A DNA stretch of 64,000 bases from assembly GCF_013523165.1 (NCBI RefSeq), contig NZ_JAAMQI010000007.1, positions 124,001-188,000 on the forward strand, read 5' to 3'. Origin of the DNA: Pseudomonas entomophila (GTDB lineage: Bacteria > Pseudomonadota > Gammaproteobacteria > Pseudomonadales > Pseudomonadaceae). The notes beneath the pieces were generated by a model. That model was not told where the DNA came from. It saw nothing but the letters and a program-made list of their open reading frames with translations, and did no database searches. A program made the position numbers and the translations under genes. Each line of letters begins with the position of its first letter. Position 1 is the first letter of the stretch. Below are positions 8,042 to 19,627 of the stretch, in pieces.

Positions 8042-9208
8042 ATGATGGGCGAATTCGATGCCATCCGACCATACGACGACGCTGAGGTCCCTGCCGTGCT
8101 GGCACGGTTGTTCAGCGACGCGGCCTTCCTCGACATCCTCACCCACTTCCGCTTCCCACGCGCGGCGGGGGCCCTGGGCTGGCTGCTCAAACCCCTGATC
8201 GCCCGTCGCCTGCGCAAGGAATTCGCAGGCGTCGACAGCGTGGCCACGTTGCAAGACAAGGTCGAGCACTATGTCGACCAGACCATCGAGCGCGCCACCG
8301 ATGGCGTGACCTATACCGGGGTCGAGCAGCTCAAGTCCGGCACGGCCTACCTGTTCCTGGCCAACCACCGCGACATCGTGATGGACCCGGCCTTCGTCAA
8401 CTATGCCGTCTACCATGCCGGCCTGCCGACGCCGCGGATCGCGATCGGCGACAACCTGCTGCAGAAGCCTTTCGTCAGCGACATGATGCGCCTGAACAAG
8501 AGCTTCATCGTGCACCGCTCGCTCACGGGCCGGCGCGAAAAGCTGGCGGCCTACCAGTTGCTGTCGGCCTACATCAACCACTCGATCCGCCACGACTGCG
8601 TGTCGATCTGGATCGCCCAGGCCGAAGGGCGTGCCAAGGACGGCGATGACCGCACCGACTCGGCGATCCTCAAGATGTTCCACATGAGCCGCAAGGACGA
8701 ACCGTTCGGCGAGGTGATCCAGAGCCTGCACCTCACACCTGTCTCGATCAGCTACGAATACGACCCGTGCGACCTGGACAAGGCGCGTGAGCTGTACATC
8801 CGCGCGACCACCGGGGGCTACACCAAGGTGCCTGGCGAAGACGACTCGAGCATCGCCAAGGGCATCACCGGCTACAAGGGCCGGGTGCACATCCACTTCG
8901 CCACGCCGGTCGCCGCGGCGTTCGAGGACACCAAGCAACTGGCCCAGGAAGTCGATCGCCAGATCCTGGCCGGCTACCGGCTGTTCCCGGCCCACTACCT
9001 GGCCTATGGAATGTGGGCCGAGGCAGACCCCGCGCTCGGCGTGCCGACGGCCGAGCGCCTGTTCGACAAGGACGAACTGGCGACCGCACGGGCCGAGTGG
9101 CAGCGCCGCCTGGACGCCTGCCCCGTCGAGCACCAGCCCTACCTCATCGAGCAGTACGCGACGCCGGTACGCAACCAGTATCAGGTCAAGGCAGCCACGC
9201 AGCGCTGA
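8042..9208 (+). CDS. 1-acylglycerol-3-phosphate acyltransferase-like protein (PlsC family)
   Basis: The 388-aa protein shows the acyltransferase core at residues 100-250: TAYLFLANHRDIVMDPAF (motif I, His109 and Asp115), SFIVHRSLTGRREK (motif II-like) and WIAQAEGRAKDGDD (motif III, usually FPEG-like). Such enzymes transfer acyl chains to lysophosphatidate or related glycerolipids at the inner membrane. The His-Asp spacing here is H-x5-D where the classical motif is H-x4-D, although Asp111 is also available. The start MMGEFDAIRPY at 8042 is preceded by AAGAGAG; an earlier ATG at 7991 lacks this. It is longer than ordinary PlsC (about 250 aa), with an extra C-terminal half. Acceptor specificity cannot be inferred. 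Confidence 0.75.
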   Translation: MMGEFDAIRPYDDAEVPAVLARLFSDAAFLDILTHFRFPRAAGALGWLLKPLIARRLRKEFAGVDSVATLQDKVEHYVDQTIERATDGVTYTGVEQLKSGTAYLFLANHRDIVMDPAFVNYAVYHAGLPTPRIAIGDNLLQKPFVSDMMRLNKSFIVHRSLTGRREKLAAYQLLSAYINHSIRHDCVSIWIAQAEGRAKDGDDRTDSAILKMFHMSRKDEPFGEVIQSLHLTPVSISYEYDPCDLDKARELYIRATTGGYTKVPGEDDSSIAKGITGYKGRVHIHFATPVAAAFEDTKQLAQEVDRQILAGYRLFPAHYLAYGMWAEADPALGVPTAERLFDKDELATARAEWQRRLDACPVEHQPYLIEQYATPVRNQYQVKAATQR

Positions 9209-9351
9209 GCAGGTCGGGGACAGCCTGCGCTGTCTCCAGCCGCTGGCCGGTATGGCAGGTGCCCGCCGCTCGCTGTGCAGTAAAAGTCAGTGTCACACGC
9301 TCGTCATGCAAAGAGGCCACGCTGTCGGCCTTCTTCGCATGGGAGCCCATC

Positions 9352-9558
9352 ATGTTGCACGCTGAGAACCAGGACCACCTGTACCGAGTCGCGCACAGCG
9401 ACGAGCAATCGGCCTTGATCGATGGCTTTTCCATCAACGTTCACGATCGCCGCTGGCTGACGTACTGCGTGCTGGGCGGGCATGCCCACCACGACTTGCC
9501 GGACGTGGACACGCAGACGGGCATCAGCCTGCTGGACTGGTCCTTCGAGGCGGCTTGA
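9352..9558 (+). CDS. Small hypothetical protein
   Basis: A 68-residue frame starting MLHAENQDHLYRVAHSDEQS with GGGAG placed 8 bases before the ATG. It is acidic with several His residues (HAHHDLPDV) and no signal peptide, helix of membrane character or known motif. The composition (non-repetitive, no arginine/proline excess) looks like real coding sequence rather than a shadow frame. It sits between the acyltransferase and a convergent lipoprotein gene. I do not recognise the family. Confidence 0.55.
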   Translation: MLHAENQDHLYRVAHSDEQSALIDGFSINVHDRRWLTYCVLGGHAHHDLPDVDTQTGISLLDWSFEAA

Positions 9559-9625
9559 AACGTTCGTCGGGGGGCGATCGCCGCCCTGAAGGCGAGCGAC
9601 GATCGAGGTCAGGCAGGAAGAGGTG

Positions 9626-10210
9626 TTACTGCGCCAGCACCTGACCGATGGTCGGGTCCTTGAACAGGCGCGTCAATGCATCGCTCAGCACATCACTGAC
9701 CAGCTTGGTGTTGGTGTCCTGGTTCGGCGCCATGCCGAAGCGCTGGTCCAGCGACGCACCGTAGCGACCGTTGTAGCGACGGCCGGCATTGTTCACGTCC
9801 GCACGGAAGGTGGCGCCGATGGTGGCCTCGGTGACGTACATCTTGTCCTTGGGCGACTGGTACTTGAGCTCGGCCAGGGTCACGGTCAGCTGAGGCGCAT
9901 TGTAGGCATTGGCGGTCGGCGTGAAGCCCAGCAGGCGCACGGCCGCTTCGGCCTGGGCCTGCAACTTGGGCACGACGTCGTTGCCACTGACGCTGATGGT
10001 GCTGGTTTCCGGGTACAGGCCGCCACGGGTGCCCAGGGACTGGCTCTGACGCCCATCCACCACACGCACGACCACGGGCTGGCCTCGGCCGACAGCGGCC
10101 AGCTGCGCGTTGAGGGTAGGCTGCGGGCTGAGTTGTTGGGGGCTGTGGGCACACCCGACCAGGCTCACGCTGGCCACCGCGATCAAACCGAACAACAGGC
10201 GTTGCAACAT
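9626..10210 (-). CDS. YajG family lipoprotein
   Basis: The 194-aa protein has a lipoprotein signal (SVSLVGC, Cys20) followed by a YajG-type domain: VVVRVVDGRQSQSLGTRGG, VPKLQAQAEAAVRLLGFTP and the C-terminal LVSDVLSDALTRLF. YajG proteins are outer-membrane-associated lipoproteins of unknown function, often linked with ampG or stress in enterics. The start at 10210 gives the signal peptide directly at the N-terminus; the frame extends 21 codons further upstream without support. It is followed by a convergent small gene upstream. No catalytic residues are expected. Confidence 0.82.
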   Translation of the reverse strand: MLQRLLFGLIAVASVSLVGCAHSPQQLSPQPTLNAQLAAVGRGQPVVVRVVDGRQSQSLGTRGGLYPETSTISVSGNDVVPKLQAQAEAAVRLLGFTPTANAYNAPQLTVTLAELKYQSPKDKMYVTEATIGATFRADVNNAGRRYNGRYGASLDQRFGMAPNQDTNTKLVSDVLSDALTRLFKDPTIGQVLAQ

Positions 10211-10355
10211 GCGCGTTTCTCCAGAAAAGGCCGCAAAGGCCACAGTATACCCAGCCGCCCGATGAGCGGCCATCGGCCCGCGAGGGCTGTCATACAGGGT
10301 TCATGGTCCGGAGGTTACCGTACGTGCATACCCGCTCGTTCAAGGACCGACCGCC

Positions 10356-10589
10356 ATGCTCGCTTTCTGGAACCTGATGACCCGTCGCCCGACCCTGCGT
10401 GCCTATGCACGCCTGGATGCCCAAGGCCATTGCCAGGCCTTCAAGCACTGCGCCGAACGACCGGCCGGCAGCGGCTGGGTGGAGGTCACGGAGACGCGCC
10501 TGAGCTGGCTGGGGCTGCCGCTGCCTGCCAGCGCACGGGCACAGGCGCATCCGCAGACACACTGGCCAAGGCGCGGGTTGCCGGCGTGA
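10356..10589 (+). CDS. Small hypothetical protein
   Basis: The 77-aa frame starts MLAFWNLMTRRPTLRAYARL and reads like a compact soluble domain with CQAFKHCAERP and GWVEVTETRLSWLGLPLP before a basic tail. No known motif is seen. The start is weakly supported: GACCGACCGCC lies before the ATG and no strong Shine-Dalgarno sequence is present. I retain it because residue composition in the first 60 codons is protein-like and the other frames are not. Divergent from the YajG-like gene. Confidence 0.5.
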   Translation: MLAFWNLMTRRPTLRAYARLDAQGHCQAFKHCAERPAGSGWVEVTETRLSWLGLPLPASARAQAHPQTHWPRRGLPA

Positions 10590-11201
10590 GGCGCCTGGAA
10601 AACGACAATTAAACCGCGAATAACGACCTTTCTGCCCGCGACATCGTTATAATCTCCCCCCGATTACAAGGACGTCTCCTGATCGGGCCCCGCAGTACGC
10701 CGCTTCCCCGCGAACGGCACCTCCTGACTTCGCCCACAGAGAGCCTTCCACGACAGGTCTTGCATCGGCCTTCGCGCGCGTTTTCACGCGTTCGGCCCGG
10801 CTCGACCCTGCGGGTCGTCATCGCACGGCCCACTTTCAGAGGTTCACGCCTCCAGAAGAGCGTGAAACAACGGGTAATTCACAACTTCACAAGAGTGTGG
10901 CGAGCAGAATGAACAGTCTGGCAAGTGCAATAGCTGTCGAAGTCCGCAGTAACGCCTTTTTCGACCGATGCACCAGCGCGTCCGGTGGCACCGCCTGAGG
11001 GCGGACCATGACGCATTCCGGACATCTTGACCATTGGTCGAATTGCCGCAGGGCGGCAGCCAGCGTTCAATGCAAGGGCGCTGTGACTGATTGGCGAGTG
11101 TCCGTGGCAATGGCAGGCATTGCGAACAATCGGACATGGCGATCCCCGGCACCCCAGGGATCCTGTGCTGTCAATTAGGCTGTAGAGTGTGGAGACGCGG
11201 A
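10590..11201. other. Long non-coding leader/intergenic region upstream of mqo
   Basis: No convincing gene fills these 612 bases. Visible items are a perfect TATAAT at 10648-10653 without a strong -35 element; a short frame 10909-10998 (29 codons, MNSLASAIAVEVRSNAFF) with a purine-rich stretch before it; an 11-bp palindrome GACCATTGGTC at 11029-11039; and a small hairpin GATCCCCGGCACCCCAGGGATC just before the mqo ribosome-binding site. Together these are compatible with a long regulated 5' leader or a small RNA, but nothing here is decisive. Confidence 0.45.
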
Positions 11202-12707
11202 ATGTCGCAGAACGAATCGGTTGATGTGGTACTGGTAGGCGCGGGCATCATGAGTGCCACCCTGGCCGTGCTGCTCAAGGAACTCGATCCCTCGATCCGA
11301 CTGGAGGTCGTCGAGGCGATGGACTCCGGCGCGGCGGAGAGCTCCAACCCCTGGAACAACGCAGGTACGGGCCACGCCGGCCTGTGCGAGCTGAACTACA
11401 CGCCGCAGGCGGCCGATGGCAGCATCGACATCAAGAAAGCCGTGCACATCAATGCCCAGTTCGAGGTGTCCCGTCAGTTCTGGGCCTACCTGAGCCAGCA
11501 GGGCAACTTCGGCTCGCCCCGTGATTTCATCAACCCCGTCCCGCACCTGAGCTACGTCGAAGGTGACAAGGGCGTGGCGTTCCTGCGCAAGCGCTTCGAG
11601 CTGCTCAGCCAGCATCATGCCTTCGCCGACATGGAATACACCGAAGACAAGGCGAAGATGAACGCCTGGATGCCGCTGATGATGCCCGGCCGCCCGGCCG
11701 ACCAGCACATCGCCGCCACCCGCGTGGCCCGCGGCACCGACGTCAACTTCGGTGCCCTGACCAACAAGCTGCTCACTCTGCTGAGCGGCATGCCCGACGC
11801 CCAGGTCAAGTACAGCAAGAAGGTCGTCGGCCTGCACCGCAATGGCAGCGGCTGGACCGTCGCCATCAAGGACGTCAACAGCGGCAGCAGCCGTGAAGTG
11901 GACGCCCGCTTCGTCTTCCTCGGCGCGGGAGGCGCCGCCCTGCCCCTGCTGCAGGCCTCGGGCATTCCCGAGAGCAAGGGCTTTGGCGGCTTCCCGGTCA
12001 GCGGCCAGTGGTTGCGCTGCGACAACCCCGAGATCGTCCGCCAGCACCAGGCCAAGGTCTACAGCCAAGCGGCCGTGGGCGCGCCGCCCATGTCGGTGCC
12101 GCACCTCGACACCCGCGTGGTCGATGGCAAGAAGTCGCTGCTGTTCGGCCCGTACGCGGGCTTCACCACCAAGTTCCTCAAGCATGGCTCGCTGCTCGAC
12201 CTGCCGCTGTCGGTGCGCCTGGGCAACATCGGCCCGATGCTGGCCGTGGCGCGTGACAACATGGACCTGACCAAGTACCTGGTCAGCGAGGTGATGCAGT
12301 CCATGGAGCAGCGCCTGGAAGCCCTGCGTCGCTTCTACCCTGAGGCCCGTGCCGAAGACTGGCGCCTGGAAGTGGCCGGCCAGCGCGTGCAGATCATCAA
12401 GAAGGACCCGAAGAAAGGGGGCGTGCTGCAGTTCGGCACCGAGCTGGTCTCGGCCGCCGATGGCAGCCTGGCCGCCTTGCTGGGCGCCTCGCCAGGCGCA
12501 TCGGTGACGGTGTCGATCATGCTCGACCTGCTGCAGCGCTGTTTCCCGGAGCAGGCCAATGGCGCCTGGAAGCACAAGCTCGACGAGATCTTCCCGGCAC
12601 GCGAGAAGGCGCTGGCGCTGGATGCCGAGCTGTACCGCAAGGTCAGTGCCTACAACGACGAAGCCCTGCAGCTGGTCGCCCAGGACCACACTACCCAGCC
12701 GGCCTGA
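11202..12707 (+). CDS. mqo: Malate:quinone oxidoreductase
   Basis: Mqo is a peripheral FAD enzyme of the inner membrane that oxidises malate to oxaloacetate and passes electrons to quinone, replacing or supplementing NAD-dependent malate dehydrogenase in pseudomonads. The 501-aa product has the FAD-binding start [19 protein letters not shown] (residues 7-25), the family blocks [20 protein letters not shown] and [18 protein letters not shown], and the C-terminal [17 protein letters not shown]. The ATG at 11202 was chosen because GGAGACGCGG precedes it and the family begins with this N-terminus. P. putida-type genomes carry several mqo paralogues; which one this is cannot be settled by sequence alone, but its position beside hpt-upp-uraA matches one conserved locus. 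Confidence 0.95.
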   Translation: MSQNESVDVVLVGAGIMSATLAVLLKELDPSIRLEVVEAMDSGAAESSNPWNNAGTGHAGLCELNYTPQAADGSIDIKKAVHINAQFEVSRQFWAYLSQQGNFGSPRDFINPVPHLSYVEGDKGVAFLRKRFELLSQHHAFADMEYTEDKAKMNAWMPLMMPGRPADQHIAATRVARGTDVNFGALTNKLLTLLSGMPDAQVKYSKKVVGLHRNGSGWTVAIKDVNSGSSREVDARFVFLGAGGAALPLLQASGIPESKGFGGFPVSGQWLRCDNPEIVRQHQAKVYSQAAVGAPPMSVPHLDTRVVDGKKSLLFGPYAGFTTKFLKHGSLLDLPLSVRLGNIGPMLAVARDNMDLTKYLVSEVMQSMEQRLEALRRFYPEARAEDWRLEVAGQRVQIIKKDPKKGGVLQFGTELVSAADGSLAALLGASPGASVTVSIMLDLLQRCFPEQANGAWKHKLDEIFPAREKALALDAELYRKVSAYNDEALQLVAQDHTTQPA

Positions 12708-12715
12708 GCCCTGCT

Positions 12716-12752
12716 GCCGGCCTCGCGCGTGGACTCACGCGCCGAGGCCGGC
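12716..12752 (+). terminator. Strong hairpin after mqo (no T run)
   Basis: A 16-bp stem (GCCGGCCTCGCGCGTG with its complement, one bulged C, GACT loop) starts 8 bases after the mqo stop and ends 9 bases before the stop of the convergent gene. It lacks a T tract on either strand, so it may be a transcription barrier or an mRNA 3'-end stabiliser rather than a classical terminator. Confidence 0.5.
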
Positions 12753-12760
12753 TCACGGCA

Positions 12761-13051
12761 TCAGCCGCGCGCGTTCTCGATGACCTGGATGTAGTCCGGT
12801 GCATTGCGCTGATCGGCGATGACCTCGACGAACGTCCTGCCCTGCTCGTCCTTGCCGTCCAGGTCCAGCCCCGCCTCCTTGAAGAAACGCACGAACCGCT
12901 CGAAGTCGTCGATCCGCAACCCGCGATAGGCCTTGACCAGCTTGTGCAGCGAAGGCGACGTCACGTCGTCGGCAGGCTCGAACACCAGGAACGACTTCAC
13001 GTAATCGTCGCTGATCTCATCGCCAATCACCTGTTTCTTGTCTTTACGCAT
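12761..13051 (-). CDS. PA4642-like conserved hypothetical protein
   Basis: The 96-aa protein starts MRKDKKQVIGDEISDDYVKS and continues FLVFEPADDVTSPSLHKLVKAYRGLRI, a conserved small protein found next to mqo and hpt in Pseudomonas (PA4642 in P. aeruginosa). It is soluble, charged and helical, with an ankyrin-like tail (GLDLDGKDEQGRTFVEVIAD) but only one such unit. The start at 13051 follows a purine-rich segment (AAGTGGAGCCCGCA). The function is unknown. Confidence 0.75.
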   Translation of the reverse strand: MRKDKKQVIGDEISDDYVKSFLVFEPADDVTSPSLHKLVKAYRGLRIDDFERFVRFFKEAGLDLDGKDEQGRTFVEVIADQRNAPDYIQVIENARG

Positions 13052-13118
13052 TGCGGGCTCCACTTGGCCGTCGGGATATCACGAAGCCCGGCAGTTTACC
13101 CGTGGCCGGTCGCCTGGC

Positions 13119-13589
13119 TCAACGCGCGCGTACGGTGCCGGTGTGCACGTCGGCCCAGACATGGCCATTGGCATAGCCGAGGTACTGCACATAGAGGGTC
13201 TCGTTGCGCAGCAGGTCCATGATCACCCGGTAGTCGCTGATCGGGTAATTGAGGCTGAGCGTATGGGTCTTGTCGTCGTAGACAGGCTTCTTCAGGCTCT
13301 TGCCGCCTTCGCCATCGAAGCTGAGCAGCACCTGTGCGACGGTTGCCCCCTTGCTCAACGGCTTGCCTTTCAGGCGCAGGGTCACCGCCGAGGTGATCGG
13401 GATCGGCTGCTGGTCGGACTGACGCTGCGTGCCGACGACCACCGAGTACTCGGTGACCTGCAGCAACTGTTGCTGCACGGGCGGCTGCTGCCGCACGTTC
13501 GCGTCGTCTGGTGGCAGGAATTGGCTGTGCAAGGGGGCAGCGGACAGCGGCAGGGCCACGGCCATCAACAAAGGGAGGAACACGCGCAT
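13119..13589 (-). CDS. Exported hypothetical protein
   Basis: The 156-aa product has a clear signal peptide (MRVFLPLLMAVALPLSAAPL) and a mature domain without cysteines that looks mostly beta-strand (SAVTLRLKGKPL, AQVLLSFDGEGG, HTLSLNYPISDY). A Gln/Pro-rich segment (about residues 33-43) follows the signal. AGGAGTCCCTC precedes the ATG at 13589, which fixes the start. It is located between the PA4642-like gene and hpt on the same strand. I do not recognise the family; a periplasmic location is the only firm inference. Confidence 0.7.
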   Translation of the reverse strand: MRVFLPLLMAVALPLSAAPLHSQFLPPDDANVRQQPPVQQQLLQVTEYSVVVGTQRQSDQQPIPITSAVTLRLKGKPLSKGATVAQVLLSFDGEGGKSLKKPVYDDKTHTLSLNYPISDYRVIMDLLRNETLYVQYLGYANGHVWADVHTGTVRAR

Positions 13590-13718
13590 GAGGGACTCCT
13601 TGGCAGAGAGCCGCACTCTATCATGCGCCTTCAAGGCCGGTGGACGTGCGGCCTCGGTGCGTGTCCCTGGCCCGCCACGGTGCCCGAACGCGGGCACACG
13701 GTGGCGGTCGCCCGGGGC

Positions 13719-14276
13719 TCAGAGCCCCTTGACGGCGAAGATGCCGTTGGCATTGCGCCAGTAGCCCTTGTAGTCCATGCCATAACCGAAGATGTAACGG
13801 TCCACGCAAGGCAGGCCGACGTAGTTGGCCTTCAGGTCGGGGCTGGCCTTGCGATCGTGGTCCTTGTCGATCAGGACCGCCGTGTGCACGTCACGCGCGC
13901 CGGCATGACGGCAGAAGTCGATGATCGCGCTGAGGGTGTGCCCTTCGTCGAGAATGTCGTCGACGATGAGCACGTCGCGGTCGATGAACGAAACCTCGGG
14001 CTTGGCCTTCCAGAACAATTCGCCGCCGCTGGTCTGGTTGCGGTAGCGCGTGGCGTGCAGGTAGGACACCTCCAGCGGGAACTGCAGATGAGTCAGCAGC
14101 TTGCCGGCGAAGATCAGTCCACCGTTCATCACGCAGAAGACCACCGGGTTCTTGTCGGCCATGACCTGGCTGATCTGCTGGCCGACCTGGGCGATCGCCG
14201 CCTCGACTTCGGCTTCGTTGTACAGGCAGTCAGCTTCGCGCATGACGTGATGGATGTGCTCGAGGTCGACGGACAT
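13719..14276 (-). CDS. hpt: Hypoxanthine-guanine phosphoribosyltransferase
   Basis: The enzyme salvages hypoxanthine and guanine to IMP and GMP with PRPP. The 185-aa protein carries the type I PRTase PRPP loop VLIVDDILDEGHTLSAIIDF, an N-terminal PPi-binding region VVFCVMNGGLIFAGKLL and the purine-contact segment DYVGLP-like (KANYVGLPCVDRYIFGYGMDYKGYWRN). The start at 14276 (MSVDLEHIHHVM) gives the usual length; the frame extends upstream without support. It is divergent from upp, and together with uraA makes a nucleobase salvage locus. Confidence 0.93.
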   Translation of the reverse strand: MSVDLEHIHHVMREADCLYNEAEVEAAIAQVGQQISQVMADKNPVVFCVMNGGLIFAGKLLTHLQFPLEVSYLHATRYRNQTSGGELFWKAKPEVSFIDRDVLIVDDILDEGHTLSAIIDFCRHAGARDVHTAVLIDKDHDRKASPDLKANYVGLPCVDRYIFGYGMDYKGYWRNANGIFAVKGL

Positions 14277-14439
14277 GACGGTCTCCAGGGGGCGCGGATG
14301 AGAAAAGCGGGCAAAGGTACGCACCCCTCGACGCCAGATCAAGCGTTTATGGACTAACGTGCAGAATGACTGCGACATGCCGTGCTGAATAGATTAACCT
14401 AGCGCGGTTTTTTTGCCCGCCTCCCGGAGCTTACCTTTT

Positions 14440-15078
14440 ATGCCCATTCGTGAGATCCGCCATCCGCTGATCCGCCACAAGCTCGGCCTGATGCGCCGTG
14501 CCGACATCAGCACCAAGAACTTCCGCGAACTCGCCCAGGAAGTCGGCGCGCTGCTGACCTACGAAGCCACCCAGGACCTGCTGCTCGAAACCTACGAGAT
14601 CGACGGCTGGCACAGCAAGGTGTCGGTCGAGAAGATCGCCGGCAAGAAGATCACCGTCGTGCCGATCCTGCGTGCCGGCATCGGCATGCTCGACGGCGTG
14701 CTCAGCCTGATTCCGGGCGCCAAGGTCAGTGCCGTGGGCGTCGCCCGCAACGAGGAAACCCTCGAAGCGCACACCTACCTGGAAAAGCTGGCCCCGGAGA
14801 TCGACCAGCGCCTGGCGCTGATCATCGACCCCATGCTGGCCACGGGCGCCTCCATGGTCGCCACCATCGACCTGCTGAAGAAAGCCGGTTGCCGCGACAT
14901 CCGCGCCATGGTCCTGGTGGCCGCGCCGGAAGGCATCGCCACGGTCGAAGCCGCGCACCCGGACGTGCGTATCTACACCGCCTCCATCGATCAGTGCCTG
15001 AACGAGGACGGCTACATCATCCCTGGACTGGGCGATGCGGGCGACAAGATCTTCGGCACCAAGCAGAAGGACGCCTGA
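14440..15078 (+). CDS. upp: Uracil phosphoribosyltransferase
   Basis: Upp converts uracil and PRPP to UMP. The 212-aa protein matches the family throughout: [19 protein letters not shown], the PRPP motif [20 protein letters not shown], and the C-terminal uracil-binding block [17 protein letters not shown]. The ATG at 14440 is the family start. Only one base lies between its stop and the uraA ATG, so uptake and phosphoribosylation of uracil are co-expressed. Confidence 0.96.
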   Translation: MPIREIRHPLIRHKLGLMRRADISTKNFRELAQEVGALLTYEATQDLLLETYEIDGWHSKVSVEKIAGKKITVVPILRAGIGMLDGVLSLIPGAKVSAVGVARNEETLEAHTYLEKLAPEIDQRLALIIDPMLATGASMVATIDLLKKAGCRDIRAMVLVAAPEGIATVEAAHPDVRIYTASIDQCLNEDGYIIPGLGDAGDKIFGTKQKDA

Positions 15079-15079
15079 C

Positions 15080-16345
15080 ATGCAGGAGGGTTTCAACGAC
15101 CCGCTCTGGCGTCAGGTCGTCTCTGGCGCGCAGATGCTCTTCGTGGCCTTTGGCGCGCTGGTACTGATGCCGCTGATCACCGGGCTGGACCCTAACGTGG
15201 CGCTGTTCACCGCGGGCCTGGGCACCCTGCTCTTCCAGGTGGTGACCGGTCGTCAGGTGCCCGTCTTCCTGGCGTCGAGCTTCGCCTTCATCACCCCCAT
15301 CATCCTTGCCAAGGGGCAATTCGGCCTGGCCGAGACCATGGGCGGCGTGATGGCGGCCGGGTTCGTCTACACCTTCATGGGCCTGGCGGTGAAGATCAAG
15401 GGCACCGGTTTCATCGACCGGTTGCTACCGCCCGTGGTAATCGGCCCGGTGATCATCTCCATCGGCCTGGCGATGGCCCCCATCGCCGCGAACATGGCCA
15501 TGGGCAAGTCGGGCGATGGCAGTGTCCTGCTGCCCTACCAGACCGCCATGATGATCTCCATGCCGGCCCTGCTCACCACGCTGGTCGTGGCGGTGTTCGG
15601 CAAGGGGATCTTCCGCCTGGTACCGATCATCGCCGGCGTGCTGGTCGGGTTCGCCCTGTCGTTCGCCTTCGGCGTGGTCGATACCGCCAAGATCGCCGCA
15701 GCGCCCTGGCTGGAAGTGCCGAACTTCACGGCACCGGCCTTCAACTGGCAGGCCATCCTGTTCATCGTTCCGGTGGCCCTGGCGCCGGCGATCGAGCACA
15801 TCGGTGGCGTGATCGCCGTGGGCAGCGTGACGGGACGCGACTACCTGAAGACGCCCGGCCTGCACCGCACCCTGCTGGGTGATGGCATCGCCACCACGGC
15901 AGCCGGCCTGTTCGGCGGCCCGCCCAACACCACCTACGCCGAAGTCACCGGCGCAGTGATGCTGACCAAGAACTACAACCCGAAGATCATGACCTGGGCG
16001 GCGGTGTTCGCCCTCACCCTGGCGTTCATCGGCAAGTTCGGCGCACTGCTGCAGAGCATTCCGGTGCCGGTCATGGGCGGCATCCTCTGCCTGCTGTTCG
16101 GCTCGATCGCCGCAGTCGGCCTCAACACCATGATCCGCCACAAGGTCGACCTGGCCGAGGCCCGCAACCTGGTCATCGTGTCGGTGACGCTGGTGTTCGG
16201 CATCGGTGGAGTGCTGATCGGCAGTGGCGACGGCCCGGACGACTGGGGTCTGAAAGGCATCGCGCTGTGCGCGGTGGTGGCCATTGCCCTGAACCTGCTG
16301 CTGCCGGGCAATGACAGCTGGAAGCACAAGGCCGCCGACGACTGA
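15080..16345 (+). CDS. uraA: Uracil:proton symporter (NCS2 family)
   Basis: This 421-aa inner-membrane protein has about 14 hydrophobic segments and the NCS2 signatures: VALAPAIEHIGGVIAVGSVTG (substrate-contact Glu in helix 10 region), FGGPPNTTYAEVTGAVMLTKNYNP and GGILCLLFGSIAAVGLNTMI. It imports uracil with protons for the Upp enzyme encoded one base upstream. GCAGGAGGG spans its own start codon region. A strong terminator follows. Confidence 0.94.
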   Translation: MQEGFNDPLWRQVVSGAQMLFVAFGALVLMPLITGLDPNVALFTAGLGTLLFQVVTGRQVPVFLASSFAFITPIILAKGQFGLAETMGGVMAAGFVYTFMGLAVKIKGTGFIDRLLPPVVIGPVIISIGLAMAPIAANMAMGKSGDGSVLLPYQTAMMISMPALLTTLVVAVFGKGIFRLVPIIAGVLVGFALSFAFGVVDTAKIAAAPWLEVPNFTAPAFNWQAILFIVPVALAPAIEHIGGVIAVGSVTGRDYLKTPGLHRTLLGDGIATTAAGLFGGPPNTTYAEVTGAVMLTKNYNPKIMTWAAVFALTLAFIGKFGALLQSIPVPVMGGILCLLFGSIAAVGLNTMIRHKVDLAEARNLVIVSVTLVFGIGGVLIGSGDGPDDWGLKGIALCAVVAIALNLLLPGNDSWKHKAADD

Positions 16346-16376
16346 TCGGCGCCTCGCGCAGCGACGACGTCAGCGA

Positions 16377-16410
16377 CGCCCTGGCCCTTGCGGCCAGGGC
16401 GTTTTCGTTT
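16377..16410 (+). terminator. Rho-independent terminator of upp-uraA
   Basis: A perfect 10-bp stem CGCCCTGGCC / GGCCAGGGCG with a CTTGC loop (16377-16401) is followed by TTTTCGTTT. It lies between the uraA stop and the convergent hemH stop. Confidence 0.9.
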
Positions 16411-17426
16411 CACACCGCCAGGCACATCCCGGCCAGCGTCCTGGCCCACGCCGGATCATCGTTCAGGCATGGCACCAGCACCAACTCCTCGCCACCGGCC
16501 TCGGTGAACTGCTCACGTCCGCGATCACCAATCTCTTCCAGCGTTTCGATGCAGTCGGCGACGAACGCCGGGCACATCACCAGCAGGCGCTTGACCCCGG
16601 CTTTGGCCAGTGCATCCAGGCAGGGCTCGGTGTACGGTTCGATCCACTTGTCCTTGCCCAAACGCGACTGGAACGATACCGACCACTTGCCCTCCGGGAT
16701 GCCTGCCTGGCGCGCAAAGGCCTTAGCGGTCGCCAGGCACTGACCGCGATAGCACACCGCGCGTGTCTGCGCGTCGGCATCCCGGCAGCAGTCGGCAGCA
16801 CGCAGGTCATGCTTGACGCCCTTGGCGAACAGCTTCTTGAGGTGCCGCTCCGGCAGGCCGTGGAAGCTGAGCAGCAGGTGATCGTACGGCTGCTCCAGAT
16901 AAGGCCGCGCGCTGGCCACCAGCGCCTCGATGTACACCGGCGCGTCGTAGAAAGGCTGCAGCACGCGCACGCTCAAGGGCAGCTGCCTGGCTTCGATGGT
17001 CTGGCGCGCCAGCTCCACCACCGTGGTCACGGTGCTGTCGGCGAACTGCGGGTACAGCGGCGCCAGGGTCACCTGACGCACGCCTTGCGCGGCCAACCGC
17101 TCGAGCACGTCCGGCAGGGCCGGCTGGCCGTAGCGCATGGCGAACTCGACCGGCCCGTGTGGCCAGTGCTCGACCATCGCCGCCTGCAGGCGACGAGTCA
17201 GCACGACCAGCGGCGAGCCTTCCTCCCACCAGATCGACGCATAGGCATGGGCCGACTGCTCAGGGCGCTTGATCAGGATCAGCGACACCAGCAGCCGCCG
17301 CAGCGGCCAGGGCAGGTCGACGACGTAAGGGTCCATCAGGAACTGGTCGAGGTAGCGCCGCACGTCGGCTACCGACGTGGAATCCGGCGAACCCAGGTTG
17401 ACCAACAACAACGCATGATCGGTCAT
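16410..17426 (-). CDS. hemH: Ferrochelatase
   Basis: HemH inserts Fe2+ into protoporphyrin IX, the last step of heme b synthesis, at the inner face of the membrane. The 338-aa protein starts [16 protein letters not shown], has the [14 protein letters not shown] motif with the metal-site His, and the [17 protein letters not shown] block. Cysteines near the middle ([20 protein letters not shown]) are more numerous than in E. coli HemH; some ferrochelatases bind an iron-sulfur cluster, but ligand identity cannot be decided here. The gene lies 13 bp downstream of the TIGR01777 gene and probably shares its promoter. Confidence 0.95.
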   Translation of the reverse strand: MTDHALLLVNLGSPDSTSVADVRRYLDQFLMDPYVVDLPWPLRRLLVSLILIKRPEQSAHAYASIWWEEGSPLVVLTRRLQAAMVEHWPHGPVEFAMRYGQPALPDVLERLAAQGVRQVTLAPLYPQFADSTVTTVVELARQTIEARQLPLSVRVLQPFYDAPVYIEALVASARPYLEQPYDHLLLSFHGLPERHLKKLFAKGVKHDLRAADCCRDADAQTRAVCYRGQCLATAKAFARQAGIPEGKWSVSFQSRLGKDKWIEPYTEPCLDALAKAGVKRLLVMCPAFVADCIETLEEIGDRGREQFTEAGGEELVLVPCLNDDPAWARTLAGMCLAV

Positions 17427-17439
17427 GCCGCATCCTATG

Positions 17440-19534
<2,095 letters not shown>

Positions 19535-19583
19535 GTCACGCGCGACAGGTTGCAAGAAATCGATTTTTACGATGGAATTGCCC

Positions 19584-19607
19584 TGTACACGCGCTGTCAC
19601 TTGTACA
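19584..19607. promoter_or_regulatory. Second pair of TGTACA boxes upstream of the DUF523-merR-phr operon
   Basis: TGTACA at 19584-19589 and TGTACA inside the palindrome TTGTACAA (19601-19608) are again 18 bp apart centre to centre, the same spacing as the pair at 18472-18495. The boxes lie 20-45 bp before the start of the operon, where a transcription factor could block or remodel the promoter. Confidence 0.55.
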
Positions 19608-19627
19608 AGTATTTTCCGGAGATGACG

